This document shows positions 10,960-21,687 of a stretch of DNA of 64,000 bases, in pieces. Below the pieces are notes generated by a model, which saw nothing but the letters and a program-made list of their open reading frames with translations, did not search any database and was not told where the DNA came from. The position numbers and the translations under genes were made by a program. The DNA is from Lunularia cruciata (lineage: Eukaryota; Streptophyta; Marchantiopsida; Lunulariales; Lunulariaceae), in NCBI GenBank assembly GCA_948567375.1, contig OX419761.1, forward strand, positions 42,720,501 to 42,784,500. Direction: 5' to 3'. Each line of letters starts with the position of its first letter. The stretch's first letter is position 1.

Positions 10960-12025
10960 TATGGAGAGAGCATTGATTTAGAGCTAGAGTATAGACCTTT
11001 TTGAGGCTATTTTAGTGGAGATTTCACATGGAGAGTATGCATCAACTACAATGATGCCAGCCAAGAAGGATATGCATGGCAACTATATAGATAGGCAGAT
11101 CTATGTAGATTATAGTTCTATCAATCAACAAACTAGGGTTGATTGGTATGCCATTCCTACATCAAAGGAGATCTTTGATATGATTGAGCATGCAAAGGTC
11201 TTCAATACTTTGGATCTTTGAGCAAGGTATCATCAATTGCCAATCAAGGAAGAAGATAAGTCCGAGATAGCATTTTGGGCTATTGACCCTCATGATAAGG
11301 ATGTGTTATATCAATAGAGGTTCTTACAATTTGGGTTGAAGAATGCTCTTGCCAAATTGTAGAGGGTCATGGACAGGATCCTAGCTGGATTGGATTTTGC
11401 TTGGTGCTATATTGATGATATTTTGGTTTATAGAGGAGGAGCATGAGAGACATTTGTTGGAGGTGTTTGAGAGGTTGAGTTCTCATGAAATCAAAATACA
11501 TCCTAGGAAGTGTAGGTTCTTCCATAAGAAAGTTGAGTATTTGGGTCACACTATCTACCCTAGAGGACTTGGTGTTCAACAGACCAAGGTGGAGGCTATT
11601 GCACGTATTCCTTGGCCTATAGATGTGAGCAAAGTGTGAGCATTCCTTGGGTTGGTGAACTTCTATCACCGCTATGTTAGAGGATTTAGTGCCATTGCCA
11701 AGGCCTTGACAAAGCTGATCAAGCTTACATAAGAGTGGTGTTGGGGAGGTGAGTAGGAGAGAGAGTTGTTGTAGAGCTCAAAGAGAGGTTGACATCTGCT
11801 CCTATTTGAGGAGACCGATTAGAGGAATGCATTTCAAGTTCAGACTGATTGGAGTATGTTGGGGCTTGGAGTAGTGCTCAACCAACATGATGATGAGGAG
11901 AAGGAGTTTATGGCGGCCTATGTTAGTTGCTCCAACAATTCAGAAGAGCCACAGTATAGTTCATATGAGGGAGAGTGCCTGGTAGCAGTTTGGGTAGTAG
12001 TAACATTTCTGATATTACCTATTTG
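10960..12025 (+). pseudogene. B1 reverse transcriptase and start of RNase H
   Basis: RT motifs are readable across several stops: I-N-Q-Q-T, F-N-T-L-D-L, Y-H-Q-L-P-I-K, F-G-L-K-N-A and the catalytic Y-I-D-D at 11408-11419, then Y-L-G-H and F-L-G-L-V-N-F-Y. RNase H begins near 11840 (Q-T-D-W...L-G-A-V-L) and is cut at 12025 by C1; it resumes at 19184 with the D-H-Q-P-L-K-W-L block. The closest relative in the window is B2 36990-35640. Confidence 0.85.
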
Positions 12026-12030
12026 GTAAC

Positions 12031-12770
12031 TATAATACTCCAAGGACAAGAGAGAGAAAACACAGATTGCACACTCAAACATTCGATGCCCCAAGGGAGC
12101 ACCTTCTCTTTATTATATAGATAAAGAGGATCTCCTCCAAGGAAGCTCCACCATAGGATTAGGGACACAGATAGGTGACATGTCAGCAAGCTCCACCCTT
12201 GGGTTACTTACTTGGATGGGTGACCTGTCTGGTCTAGGTCCTATCTGGTTGGTCAAACGAGCTTTGACCAGAGGGAATCTTTTAGGGAATCTTCTTGTAG
12301 GAATCTCAGAATCACATGAGTAAGGTACCGTTGGAAAGCTCTCAATGAGACAAAGCAGGGGGGAGGGAAGGCCAGCGTATACTCTGTTGGGGGGGGGGGT
12401 AATAAGCACATTTTCGAGGCCTAATTCATCCGTTTAGGCCTCCGAAATTGCCTTCAAAGATTTCAGGCATATTTCGATTCCTACTCTAGTAGTAGAAGTA
12501 CTCTTTTGGTGATACCTCTTTCTGATCTGTTTAGTCCATCATGTGTAACATCCTTCCAGATGTTACCAAACCAATTCTCACCTTTAAATCATATGTCTAG
12601 CTATTGGTTCTAAGGTTCTCAAGTCTATTTCGGTTTCTACCCTATTAGTAGAAGTACTCTTTTGGTGATACTTCTATCTGATCTATTTTGACCATCATTT
12701 ATAACATCATTCTAGATGTTACCAAACCAAATTTCACATCTAGATCATATGGCTAACCCTTGGTATAACA
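12031..12770 (-). repeat. C1 outer left (3') LTR
   Basis: Directly repeats 18460-19178. The left terminus has decayed from tgtaatac to tataatac. It has a run of 11 G at 12389-12399 where the right LTR has seven. The right end reads ggtataaca in place of ggtattaca. Confidence 0.9.
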
Positions 12771-13138
12771 ATGGCTAACTCTTCTCATTGAATGGTGTGA
12801 TAGTTGCATTTTGCCAATACCAACTTTTGGGAGAAATATGCAATTGGATGCCATCTTTCATGCCACTCTTGTTGTAGGACTGCTCCAATTGCCATGCTTG
12901 ATGCATTTGTAGCCAACTTGATCTAACATTTTGGGTTATACCATTTCAAGTTTGGGGCATGTAGTAATGCATATTTTAATTTTTCAAAGGCCAATTCTTG
13001 TGATGTTCTCCACATCCACATCTTCCCCTTGCCAAGTAGTGTCGTTAGAGATTGTGTAAACTTAGAGAATTCCTTGACAAATTGATGATAGAACACAATC
13101 AATCCCAAGAAGCTCTTGAGTTGAGTTTTGATCTTTGG
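12771..13138 (-). pseudogene. Foreign chromovirus pol fragment between two LTR pieces
   Basis: Reads on the minus strand as the RT-RNase H junction (F-L-G-L...F-Y-H-Q-F-V-K-E-F-S-K). It parallels C1's own 15030-15390 but with many more differences than a recent copy would show, so it comes from another, older family member. It is bounded on both sides by the same 202-bp LTR end. Confidence 0.8.
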
Positions 13139-13340
13139 AACCAATTCTCACCTTTAAATCATATGTCTAGCTATTGGTTCTAAGGTTCTCAAGTCTATTT
13201 CGGTTTCTACCCTATTAGTAGAAGTACTCTTTTGGTGATACTTCTATCTGATCTATTTTGACCATCATGTATAACATCATTCTAGATGTTACCAAACCGA
13301 ATTTCACATCTAGATCATATGGCTAATCCTTGGTATTATA
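13139..13340 (-). repeat. C1 LTR end fragment (second copy)
   Basis: A 202-bp repeat of 12569-12770, sharing ctcacctttaaatc where the right LTR has ctcccctttaaatc. It ends in ggtattata directly before the polypurine tract, so it is the original 5' end of the 3' LTR. Confidence 0.88.
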
Positions 13341-13358
13341 GACCTCCCTCCTTTTAAG
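13341..13358 (-). other. C1 polypurine tract
   Basis: On the minus strand AAAAGGAGGGAGGTC abuts the LTR terminus. This is the expected plus-strand priming site, and it fixes the true boundary between internal sequence and LTR. Confidence 0.8.
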
Positions 13359-15317
13359 ATGCAACGTCCTCGTTGTGCAATTGTTGCTCAAATGCTTGCA
13401 CCAACACCGGTGCATGTGCCAAATTGGCAGCGAGTTCCAGGTTGCTTCATAGAGGGGGTAACCTTTCCATTGTACTAGATATTCCACCCGTGGATGGCGA
13501 GTACCACGCATGCGCTTTTGGAAAATCCGCTCCACTTCATATTCCTCTATGCCATCAATGACTGTCAGACAAGGTCGAATGTCCTATGTGGAAGTACCTT
13601 GGCCTGATCGGGGAGCATATCTGCGTAATAGGGAGACATGGAACACTGGATGGATCTGCATGTGGGGTGGTAGCTCAAGGTGATAGGCCACAGTGCCGAT
13701 GTGACAAAGAATTGAGAAAGGCCCAATAAAATGAGGTCTGAGCTTACGAGATCCAACTAATGTGAGGTTGATTGTCGATAGCCACACTTGATCCCCAACA
13801 TTGAACTCCATGTGCCTACGGTGTGCATCAGCATACTACTTTTGTCGATTTTGCACAATCTGTAACCTGTGCTTGGCGCTCTCTACACCTTGTTGGATTC
13901 TAGAAACAAATGTGTTGACTGCATCAACCTTGGTAGTCATTGGACGGATCTTCATCAAGCTAGAAGGTGTGAAGGGATGCTCACCATACATGAGGAAGAA
14001 CGGAGGTGGAGGCATTCACTGAATTGTTGTAAGCAAATTCCACCAACGGTAGTAGGGTGTCCCACTTCTCTTGCTCTTCTAAGGTGAAGCCGTGTAACAT
14101 GTCTTCAATTGTGCGATTAGCCCGCTCTGTTTGGCCATCTGTTTGTGGGTGGTAAGCTGTAGACATGGCCAACTTGGTTTTGAAGAAACCAAAGATTGTT
14201 CACCAAAACAAGCTGGTGAATTGGGTGCCTCTATCGGTGATGAGTACTGTAGACAAGCCATGGTGAGCAAAGATTGCATCTAAGTATAGTTGAGCTAGTT
14301 GTGGAGCGGTCACCTCCTTGGTGGTAGGGCGTACATGGATCATTTTGCTGAGCCGGTCCACAAAGACCACAATGGAGTCAAACCCTGAGGTGGTCTTGGG
14401 TAATTCACAAACGAGATCGATACTCACTTGTTCCCAACGTTGGGTAGGAGTGGGGAGAGGTTGAAGGAGCCTTGCAGGAGCTTGATTAGAAGCTTTGTTC
14501 TGTTCACAAAGTAGGCAGCTACGCACATAGTCCATCACGTCGTTGCTCATCTTGGGCCAAAGTAATGGCGCTTGACTGCCTCCAAGGTCTTGTCCACTCC
14601 GACATGAGCTGCAATGGCCGAATCATGACATTCCGCTAGAATGGTGGTGCGTAATTCTGGGACATTTGGGATCCACAATTGGCCCTCCTGAAAGGTGAGT
14701 CCTTGGGTGCTGGTGACACCTTTGGACGATTGCGCTTCTACAATCTGTGGATCAGTTTTTGGAGCAGCTAGAATCTCTTGCTAGAATTCAGGGTTAATCT
14801 TAACCTCTGCCACCAAGTTGTTGGCCATTGGCATGCGGGTGAATGCATCTGCAAGTTGCTTCTTACCTTCCACATAGGTGATTGTCCTGTTGAAGCGTTG
14901 TCGCCACTCTGCCCACCAAATTTGGTGACGAGATAGATCCTTCTGCGTCTTGAGGTAGACTAGAGGTTTGTGGTCTGTCTCTACTACAAATGCTTTCTCA
15001 CCCAGGTAGTGCTTCCAATGCTTGGTTGCTAGAACGATGGCCAACTCTTCTCATTCTGTGGTGTGGTAGTTGCGCTCTGCCGGTAACAACTTTCAAGAGA
15101 AATATGCAATTGGATGCCATCCGTCATGCCACTCTTGTTGTAAGACTGCTCCTATTGCTACGCCTGATGCATCCGTAGCCAACTTGATTGGACGTTTTGG
15201 GTCATACCACTTCAAGATTGGTGCATGTAGCAAGGCGGCCTTCAATTCTTGAAAGGCCAACTCTTGTGCAATTCCCCATGTCCACTTCTTCCTCTTGCCA
15301 AGTAGTGCCGTTAAAGG
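13359..15317 (-). pseudogene. C1 RNase H, integrase and chromodomain, broken
   Basis: RNase H appears at 15300-14781 (T-D-A-S-G, E-T-D-H-K-P-L) and the integrase zinc region near 14530 (C-L-L-C). The core has all three acidic residues in the usual settings: S-I-D-L-V near 14440, I-T-D-R-G-T-Q-F near 14220 and H-P-Q-T-D-G-Q-T-E-R near 14130. The integrase C-terminal G-D-Q-V-W-L block is at 13811-13584. A chromodomain (V-E-Y-L-V-Q-W-K-G-Y-P...A-T-W) is at about 13535-13440 and would steer integration to marked chromatin. At least four stops interrupt the frame. Confidence 0.88.
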
Positions 15318-16673
15318 CTATGCAACCTTAGAGAAGTCCTTGACAAATCTACGATAGAATCCCGTCAACCCCAAGAAGCTCTTAAGTTGAGTCTGATCTT
15401 CTGGGGCACTCCATTTTTGAATGACCTCTATTTTATCTGTCAATACTTGAATGCCCTCTGCACTTACTCTATGCCCTAAGTAGTCTACTTCAGACTTGCC
15501 AAACTCACACTTTGAGATTTTGGCGTACAACTGATTCTGTCTTAGAATCTGGAGGACCTCTCGTAGATGTTGATTGTGTTCTGTCATCGTGCTACTATAT
15601 ACTAAGATATCATCCAAGAAGACGATAACAGACTTATCCAAGTATGGACAAAATATGTCATTCATTAGGCTCATGAAAGTGGCAGGCGCATTGGTGAGGC
15701 CAAAAGGCATCACAAGATACTCAAAGTGGCCATACTTGGTTTGAAAGGCAGTTTTGTACACATCCTCCTTTGCAATTCGGATTTGATTGTAACCGCTCCA
15801 CATGTCCAGTTTGGTGAAGTATCTCGCTCCATGGAGTTGATCAAACAAGTCATCCATGCGAGGTAAGGGGTATTTTTTCTTCACTGTTTGTTGATTGAGA
15901 CCCCGATAGTTAATGCACATGCGCATTGTACCATCCTTCTTCTTCACAAACAAGACCAGGGCCCCATATGGTGATACGCTAGGTTGGATGAACCCTTTCT
16001 GTAGCATCTCCTCAATTTGAGTCTTACACTCTTCCAACTCATGAGGTGATAGGCGATATGGGGCCTTACAAGGAGGTGTCTTCCTCGGGAGTGTCTCTAT
16101 TTTGTGACCTACTCTCCTTTTAGGTGGTAATCCGGAGGGTAGATCATCGGGAAAGACATCTTGAAACTCATCCACCACATCCTTCAATTTCTCAGGAATT
16201 TGTCCAGCAAGTTGTGCACTCTGGACTTCTCTTATTAGACCCATAAAACATCTATCGGTCTTACAGACAGTTGTTGTCCCTACGACATATAGAGGCAGTT
16301 TCTGCCTGTTTGATTTTTCTTTAACCCCAATGATTGACCATTGGTGGGTTCTCACTACTTTCTTCCTCCAATCCACCATTGGGTTGTACTGGTCCATCCA
16401 TGGCATGCCTAAAATTGCATCATAACGGGCTAACTGTATCACTCGCCACTCAATTGCTTCCTGATATTCTCCTACAGAGAGGGTTACCCGTCTAGGTAAT
16501 GATTCAATCCTCTTTGTTTGCCCATTTGGTAACTCTACTTCTTCACTTCCATCTCTCTCTGGATCCATTCCCAAGCTTATTGCAACAGAGCGAGACAAGA
16601 AATTCTCTGTTGCTCCCGGATCTATTAATACTCTCACTTGATTACCTTCTAGGATTCCATTCACGACAATCAA
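15318..16673 (-). pseudogene. C1 protease and reverse transcriptase, open for 451 codons
   Basis: Starts in the protease region, with the active-site motif [11 protein letters not shown] (usual family form D-S-G-A-S). RT follows with C-I-N-Y-R-G-L-N, the catalytic [10 protein letters not shown] block near 15620 and [10 protein letters not shown]. It ends at a stop inside the thumb/RNase H linker. A complete chromovirus pol would continue to the chromodomain at 13440, so this is only its first half. The Ser-to-Pro change in the protease triad might itself be harmful. Confidence 0.85.
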
Positions 16674-16768
16674 TTGTGAGGTTACCTTTCGGGATCTTTG
16701 TGCATTATTCTTCTTCCTTCCCTCGCTTCTCTGCTTCCTTATTGAGCCAATAAGGCCGCAAGGTACAT

Positions 16769-17857
16769 TTACTGGCGATCTTTGTTTTCCAAAGTAGTTT
16801 CCACCTCCTCTTCTTCAATGTGCCTCTCCATGTTGTTCAAAGATCGCATGTACAAAGGCCAAGGGCCTCTAGGGAAATGAGTGCAACAATTGGTAGATAT
16901 GTGCCCATTACGGCCACAATTGTAACAACGGCGTTGTTCTCCTCGAGTCTCTTCTCCTTGTGGGACTCCATCTCTTTGTTCTTCTACCCGTCCACGCTCT
17001 CCTTGAAGCGGCCGTGCTCCTTGATCCCGGAATCGAAGGTTGCCCAATTCCATCGGTACTGGTCCACCCATGTGTGGCATTTCTGCCCGATAATGTTGAG
17101 GTGGAACTACTCCTTCACCTCCACCTAATGCTCCGGCTATTCTCTGCGCACAAGCAATAGCTTCAAATACCGTGCGAGGGTTTTGCACCATGACTTCTTG
17201 GCAAATCCGCTCTTTCAACCCTCGTTTGAAATTGTCAAGAGCCTTTGTTGGACTCATGTCGGTAATTATGACTTGTAGATCCAGAAATGCCTCCACATAC
17301 TCTTGTACGCTATTCTTCTGTCTCAATCCCCATAGTCGGGTTCGAGCCATATGCACAGAATCCACCGATTGGAAATTCTTCAGCAGTCCTTCTTGCATTG
17401 CTGTCCATGTGACCTCCCTTCTCTCGGCCAGCATGGATCGTTCCCAAGCATCATACCATGTGAGGGCTTTATCGGTCAAGTACCCACATGCAAACACGCA
17501 TGCAACATGCTCTGTGATCTCTGTTGAGAACAATCAAAAATATCGATTCATTCTCGAGATCCAATTCTCCACTACTCCCATCGTACACTGCCCCTTGTAA
17601 GGCTCGATGTTGCAGGTCTTCTTCATCCGGAGTAGCAATGTGGCTTCATCGTTGATAGGGTTCGTAGGCACGGGTGCCTCTCCAAGTACTTCAGTCGTAG
17701 GTACTGGGTTTTGAGACGGCTCTTCTTCTTGCATGGCTTGATCGTTCTTGAGGATCTGCACTTGACTTTGTAATGTCTCCATGGTCATCTTAATCTCTCG
17801 AAATTCATTCAACATCCCTTGCATTCCTTGCACTAGCTCTTGCAATTGCGGATCCAT
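16769..17857 (-). pseudogene. C1 gag with one in-frame stop
   Basis: ATG at 17855-17857 begins M-D-P-Q-L-Q-E-L-V, followed by a heptad-like stretch (coiled coil by eye). The capsid-like region W-I-S-R-M...W-Y-D-A-W-E-R...Q-E-Y-V-E-A-F is typical of plant Ty3/gypsy gag. The zinc knuckle C-Y-N-C-G-R-N-G-H-I-S-T-N-C is near 16920. A single TGA at 17534-17536 interrupts an otherwise open frame. The track-style upstream start at 17875 is a TTG, so I prefer the ATG. Confidence 0.85.
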
Positions 17858-17890
17858 GGTTCCTGCAACACCCAATTGCTAATATCTACT

Positions 17891-18319
17891 TCAATATAGA
17901 GTCAATATAATCACTCTGAAAGGCGCACGAACTATCGGAACTACCATTGGGACCTCAGAAGCTATCACTCGTTGATAATACTCCTCACCAAAATTCCTAA
18001 CCACAAAATCTCTAAACATCACTTTCGGCCTCACTACATAACGGATTTCTACTTGAGTGTTGAAAGGAGAGGATTTGGGACATTCATATCCATATTATCA
18101 TAATAGAATGTAGATCGTCAAATCCCACTCTCTATCATATATCACCACAGGTAGAATCACCGGGTTTGGTGAGTTCATCACTCTGTCCATGAATTCCGCA
18201 CCAAAGTGATAAACTAGCGATACTTTCATCTGCTCACGCTGGATGTACATAACCTTGATGTGGAATGGGTTTGAGAATGGAAAGCTAGGTGCGGGAAATT
18301 GTCCCCCCGGTGCATCCAT
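17891..18319 (-). other. C1 leader with two related small ORF modules
   Basis: Between the primer site and gag lie two small frames. Module 1 (18319-18098, 73 codons, ATG) has N-P-F-H-I-K-V, F-G-A-E-F and P-V-V-I-Y-D. Module 2 (about 18090-17891; an ATG at 18017-18019) has S-P-F-N-T-Q-V, F-G-E-E-Y and V-P-I-V. They share spacing and key residues with each other and with the family A small ORF at 58500-58670. The function is unknown and I know of no named domain that fits. Confidence 0.55.
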
Positions 18320-18440
18320 CCCATCCGCTCTCTAAAGTCCTTCCTAAGTCTAGCGATTACTCTATGTTCTCCACCTCAAATTACTCAGTTTCAGTAGTTT
18401 GTGCTATTTCAAGAGGGGTGATCCACTCTCTTGGACTAGA

Positions 18441-18458
18441 ACACTCGCTCTGATACCA
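18441..18458 (-). other. C1 primer-binding site, initiator tRNA-Met type
   Basis: On the minus strand TGGTATCAGAGC starts one base after the 5' LTR. This is the standard complement of the 3' end of plant initiator tRNA-Met and primes minus-strand DNA synthesis. Confidence 0.92.
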
Positions 18459-18459
18459 T

Positions 18460-19178
18460 TGTAATACTCCGAGGACAAGAGAGAGAAAACACAGATTGCA
18501 CACTCAAACATTCGATGCTCCAAGGGAGCACCTTCTCTTTATTATATAGACAAAGAGGATCTCCTCCAAGGAAGCTCCACCATAGGATTAGGGACACAGA
18601 TAGGTGACATGTCAGCAAGCTCCACCCTTGGATTACTTACTTGGCCTAGGTCCTATCTGGTTGGTCAAACGAGCTTTGACCGGAGGGAATCTTTTAGGGA
18701 ATCTTCTTGTAGGAATCTCAGAATCACATGAGTAAGGTACCGTTGGAAAGCTCTCAATGAGACAAAGCAAGGTGGAGGGAAGGCCAGACTGACCTTTGTT
18801 GGGGGGGTAATCTGTACATTTTCGAGGCCTAATTCATCCGTTTAGGCCTCCAAAATTGCCTTCAAAGATTTCAGGCATATTTCGGTTCCTACTCTATTAG
18901 TAGAAGTACTCTTTTGGTGATACCTCTTTCTGATCTGTTTAGTCCATCATGTGTAACATCCTTCTAGATGTTACCAAACCAATTCTCCCCTTTAAATCAT
19001 ATGTCTAGCTATTGGTTCTAAGGTTCTCAAGTCTATTTCGGTTTCTGCCCTATTAGTAGAAGTACTCTTTTGGTGATACTTCTATCTGATCTATTTTGAC
19101 CATCATGTATAACATCATTCTAGATGTTACCAAACCAAATTTCACATCTAGATCATATGGCTAACCCTTGGTATTACA
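18460..19178 (-). repeat. C1 right (5') LTR
   Basis: A 719-bp LTR with intact tgtaatac and ggtattaca termini, followed by the GTAAC target duplication at 19179-19183. It carries two internal paired segments (Tattagtagaagtactctttt and a getting-diverged second copy near 19055), as in the left LTR. Confidence 0.92.
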
Positions 19179-19183
19179 GTAAC

Positions 19184-20780
19184 CCCTTTACTCTCATCAT
19201 TGATCATCAGCCACTGAAGTGGTTGATGGAGTGCGATAAACTTTTAGGGAAGCTTGCACAATGGGCTCTGATTTTACAAGAGTATGATTTCATGGTTATT
19301 TATAGACCTAGAGTGGTGAACCATGATGTAGATGGGTTGAGTAGAAACCCATGTCATAGCCAATAGGATTAGATTGGAGCACATTGGCATGGTGAGACGA
19401 ATGAGGAGATGGTGTTATGTTGGCATGCATCTCCCTTTCTTTGCATATTTTTTGAGGCTTTGGTGGTATCTCTCTCCATGCATACAAGAGGAGTTATTGA
19501 GATCATAGATTCAGAGAGTGGAGATAGTGGTACATTTAGCATGACATTCATGATGATGTCTTAATGATGGACTATCTTTGCACTAGTGTTATGGGTGACA
19601 CAATTGGGGCCAAGGAGAGAGACCATGTTCTTCAACAAGCTAGATGGTTCAGATTGGAGTGCAAAGAACTTTTTCATGTATGACAAGATGGTAGAGTAAG
19701 GGTAGTACCACTTCCATCTCAAAGACCATAGTTGGCCCGTCATGCTCATGAGGAGCTAAGACATTTTAGAGTAAAGCGTACATATAGCTTACTCTAGAAT
19801 CATTATTGGTGGTGCAGTATGTAGACCAATGTAGAGCAAGTTGTTGCTAGATGTGTGGTTTGTGATCAAGTTAGAGCATCATTCAATGCTCATATGCCAC
19901 AGTTACAACCAATACCTATCATAGGGTTGGGTTACCCTTGGAGTTTAGACTTTACTAGACCTTTACCACTGGCTGTGAGACATCATCAATATGTTTTGGT
20001 GATGGTGGAGCACTTCTCCAAGTGGATTGAGCTAGTGGCACTTCTTGACAACAAAGGGACGTTCTTGTTCCTAGATTGGGTTCTTAGTCATTTTGGTGCA
20101 TCCATTGGATTGATCAAGGTACAAAGTTCTTAGAGGAGTTTCAGGTCTTATGTGAGAAGTCTTTGATTGATCATCATACTACCTCTCAAGATCACGCTGA
20201 GGAAGATGTCTTAGCATAGAGAGTGGTTTAGATAGTGAAGAGAGGATTGCGGAAGTATGGTTTGTAAAGAGGCCACTTGGGAGATCGGGATCTTTAGTTA
20301 CCTTGGTTGGCCATGAGCTATTGGTTCATCCAGCAAGGCTCCTTAGCATCCTCCTCTCCTTATTTTCTACTCTACAGATGAGATCCAAATTTACTTGTAG
20401 CCATTTGTCAATATGCTACTATAGTGTTGGACTTGGATGATACAGATATACGGATGAGTGCATGTTCTCAATGGGCAAAGATCTTGTAGAGAGTGATGCC
20501 GATGGCCTTTGAGAACTTGGTGATTGATCAACATAGGGATACCTTATGCTATGCTACCATCCAAGGAGGAGGTTATAGACCCTCAATTTGTCAATTTCGT
20601 TTAGGTGACTATGTATATCTACAACAAATAGCACCGATGACACTTGATGTTTCTACAAGACGCACTATCTTGAGAGTGCATGCGGTTTTTCCATTTGGAA
20701 TCCTCATGTTGGAAGGACATGATTGTGTTGTTTGGAAGAATCATATGTGTAATTGTACGCCATGCTACTTCCCAAACATT
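19184..20780 (+). pseudogene. B1 RNase H end and integrase, broken
   Basis: Resumes exactly where C1 cut in: D-H-Q-P-L-K-W-L and L-A-Q-W-A-L-I-L-Q-E-Y-D-F, ending R-N-P near 19350. The integrase zinc region is near 19750-19870 (final C-x2-C in C-V-V-C-D). The core has S-L-D-F at about 19950 and I-D-Q-G-T-K-F near 20115; the expected Glu codon near 20215 is a stop. An SH3-like C-terminal block, G-D-Y-V-Y-L-Q-Q, lies at 20605. B2 lacks this integrase core altogether. Confidence 0.8.
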
Positions 20781-20829
20781 AATGGTACTATGGACCCCAA
20801 GCTTGGCACTTGTACGAGTAAACTTGAGG

Positions 20830-20957
20830 TGTATATTATGCGGCTCTTTTGGTGGAGCTATTACTATGTTAATATGTGATAGTTGTTTGAGAAGATGGCA
20901 TTTTTGACTCCTCCTCTCACGGTGGTTCTTCAAGGACAATGGTTATATCCCAAATGT
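20830..20957 (+). pseudogene. B1 PHD finger at integrase C-terminus, degraded
   Basis: C-I-L-C starts at 20830, then M-L-I-C-D-S-C, then W-H near 20895. A small deletion and frameshift remove the sixth ligand. The tail reads T-P-P-L, G-Q-W-L-Y-P-K-C, so the seventh Cys is Tyr. The spacing is that of a C4HC3 PHD finger with the usual C-terminal P-P-L...G-x-W-x-C-P-x-C. Six of eight ligands remain. PHD fingers usually read the histone H3 tail. B2 (35079-35213) keeps all eight. Confidence 0.75.
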
Positions 20958-21021
20958 ACTTGATCTGTAGCTAGTTCATCCTTTATATGGTATAGATTGC
21001 AGATAAGCAACTAACAATGGG

Positions 21022-21687
21022 TGTCAAACCATTTGTAGTGTTGCATCTAGATTGCTCAGACATTGGAGTTGCAGTGATAGTAATTAGAGGTATTTCAGCA
21101 GTTTCCCATAGACTAATTTCCGACGGTCAGATTTTGTGTTTGGTGTACTGACTTCACAGTGGGACCTACCATCACTTTGCACCATTCACACCATTGGGTG
21201 TGCCATCAACGGGACCATTAGGGTTTTAGACCTAGCTCAAGTCCAAGGGTATACTTTCGAATTGCAGCTCTTGAGAGCTCACTTCTTTGATGTTTGGCCT
21301 TTGAGTTCCTGGCTATGGTGGACAGAGGCCGGCGAGTGTCACTTAGATTCTCTTAGCTAGAATTGGTGTGGTTTGACTGTAATTAGTTGTTGGCAGTTTA
21401 TAGAGTGATAGATCAAGTACTGATCTAAGTTGAGTTGAATCGAGAGTTGTAAAAAAATTGATTATTGTGGCACTTTAGCACCCGGCTTCTTGATCTTTTG
21501 CCCACCATAATGTATACCATATACTTGGAGAAAATGGCTATCTAGAGTTAGAGGGACCTAACCACTAGCTAGGGGGCAATTGTGGCACTTTAGAGTCCAT
21601 GTATAACTTATGTGTGAGTTGTGCTTCTATAGTGTGTGATGTATTGATAGTGATGTATGTTGTGTAGCAATATCTATACGCACAACA
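21022..21687 (+). repeat. B1 3' LTR
   Basis: Begins tgtcaaacc directly after a purine-rich run (aacaatggg) and ends cgcacaaca. The block 21022-21470 matches B2 LTR sequence at 42534-42084 and 34790-34346; the terminal ~105 bp (21583-21687) matches 34240-34344 and 34796-34900. Between them lies about 105 bp bounded by two copies of tgtggcactttag. Confidence 0.75.

Larger units (their letters stand above)
12031..19178 (-). mobile_element. Family C chromovirus C1 inserted in B1, target duplication GTAAC
   Basis: A 7148-bp Ty3/gypsy element on the minus strand, flanked by GTAAC at 12026-12030 and 19179-19183. The outer LTRs are 12031-12770 and 18460-19178. Its primer site matches initiator tRNA-Met, gag has one zinc knuckle, and pol runs protease-RT-RNase H-integrase-chromodomain. 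The 3' side is rearranged: a 368-bp foreign pol piece and a second LTR end lie between the outer LTR and the polypurine tract. Gag and pol each carry stops. Confidence 0.93.
7517..21687 (+). mobile_element. Family B Ty3/gypsy element B1 with methyltransferase and PHD finger; 5' end missing
   Basis: Colinear with B2 (42534-34240, opposite strand). Starts within gag next to the A1 LTR and ends with its 3' LTR at 21687. It is split twice: by a family D solo LTR at 9131-9554 (duplication GAGTC) and by element C1 at 12031-19178 (duplication GTAAC). Removing both gives gag fragment, protease, methyltransferase, conserved block, RT, RNase H, integrase and PHD finger in order. Every domain has stops or frameshifts, so this is an old copy. 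Confidence 0.88.

Noticed and set aside
12389-12399. Run of 11 G in the C1 left LTR
   Set aside because: Simple length variation of a seven-G run in the other LTR; no reason to call a quadruplex or regulatory site.
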